Positions 63,907-64,000 of a DNA stretch of 64,000 nt are shown here, piece by piece; the stretch's first letter is position 1; each line of letters starts with the position of its first letter. Made by a program: the position numbers and the translations under genes. Source of the DNA: Collimonas humicola (GTDB lineage: Bacteria; Pseudomonadota; Gammaproteobacteria; Burkholderiales; Burkholderiaceae_D); assembly GCF_018304945.1 (NCBI RefSeq), contig NZ_JAGQEE010000001.1:1859240-1923239 (forward strand), read 5' to 3'. The notes beneath the pieces were generated by a model. It ran no database searches. It saw only the letters and a list, made by a program, of their open reading frames with translations, and was not told where the DNA came from.

Positions 63907-64000
63907 CCAAATCCGGCGCGTGTCAGCCGGGAATTGTGAGGGGCATGTTTGAGCCGAAGGCGAGTTTTGCCCCTCACCCGGCTGGCGCGCGCCGGATTTG
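63907..64000. repeat. 95-bp palindromic dispersed repeat, copy 2 (last base cut by window edge)
   Basis: Same sequence and orientation as 1091-1185, starting CCAAATCCGGCGCG and running to CGGATTTG at the edge. The segment just upstream (TTGACGTACCCCGCATTGAGAC) differs from copy 1 by only a few bases. It lies after a terminator, in intergenic DNA. Confidence 0.92.

Overview
The window looks like a chromosomal segment of a high-GC betaproteobacterium of the Burkholderiales, most likely family Oxalobacteraceae and perhaps Collimonas. This is inferred from gene content (pmbA/darP/mog, yggX, a FimS/AlgR-type pair next to argH, a GntR-free L-fucose oxidation locus, betaproteobacterial porin) and from the type of dispersed repeats, not from any database search. 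About 58 protein genes are supported. No rRNA, tRNA, CRISPR array, prophage or complete insertion sequence was seen.

Layout. Positions 1-955 hold the 3' part of wrbA and a DUF2069 membrane protein, followed by an island of three dispersed repeat families (956-1432). Then come an FAD-linked 2-hydroxyacid dehydrogenase, a DUF1800/DUF1501 exported pair, an AlgR/FimS-like two-component system divergent from argH, a complete branched-chain amino acid (liv) ABC operon, a SnoaL-like protein, two tandem paralogous lipoproteins, a Spy-like periplasmic protein and an ABC exporter (to 19.4 kb). On the minus strand, 19.5-26.8 kb is a sugar or polyol operon: a ribose-type ABC importer, a LacI regulator, xylulokinase and transaldolase, headed by a small leader ORF and a tandem palindromic operator. 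27-37 kb is housekeeping and accessory material: cfa, pmbA, darP, mog, a solitary TRAP binding protein with a Tat-exported metallo-beta-lactamase-fold protein, an esterase and a DUF885 protein.

37.0-45.5 kb is a copper-resistance region: copZ and the copA P-type ATPase under two near-perfect CueR-type promoters, cueR itself, a His/Cys-rich exported protein, a TolC-family lipoprotein, a multicopper oxidase, a cupredoxin and a CusF-like protein. The periplasmic branch has an outer-membrane factor but no RND pump in sight. argA and yggX follow.

48.0-60.6 kb (minus strand) is an L-fucose utilisation locus. It combines a surface-anchored GH95 alpha-L-fucosidase whose N-terminal domain carries two nested discoidin-like modules, a porin, a complete ribose/fucose-type ABC importer, L-fucose dehydrogenase, L-fuconate dehydratase, 2-keto-3-deoxy-L-fuconate dehydrogenase and a diketo-acid hydrolase, which together would give pyruvate plus lactate. 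The promoter overlaps a perfect 11-bp-arm palindrome, but no regulator gene is present. The window closes with an M16 peptidase and a second copy of the repeat element that also lies near the left edge.
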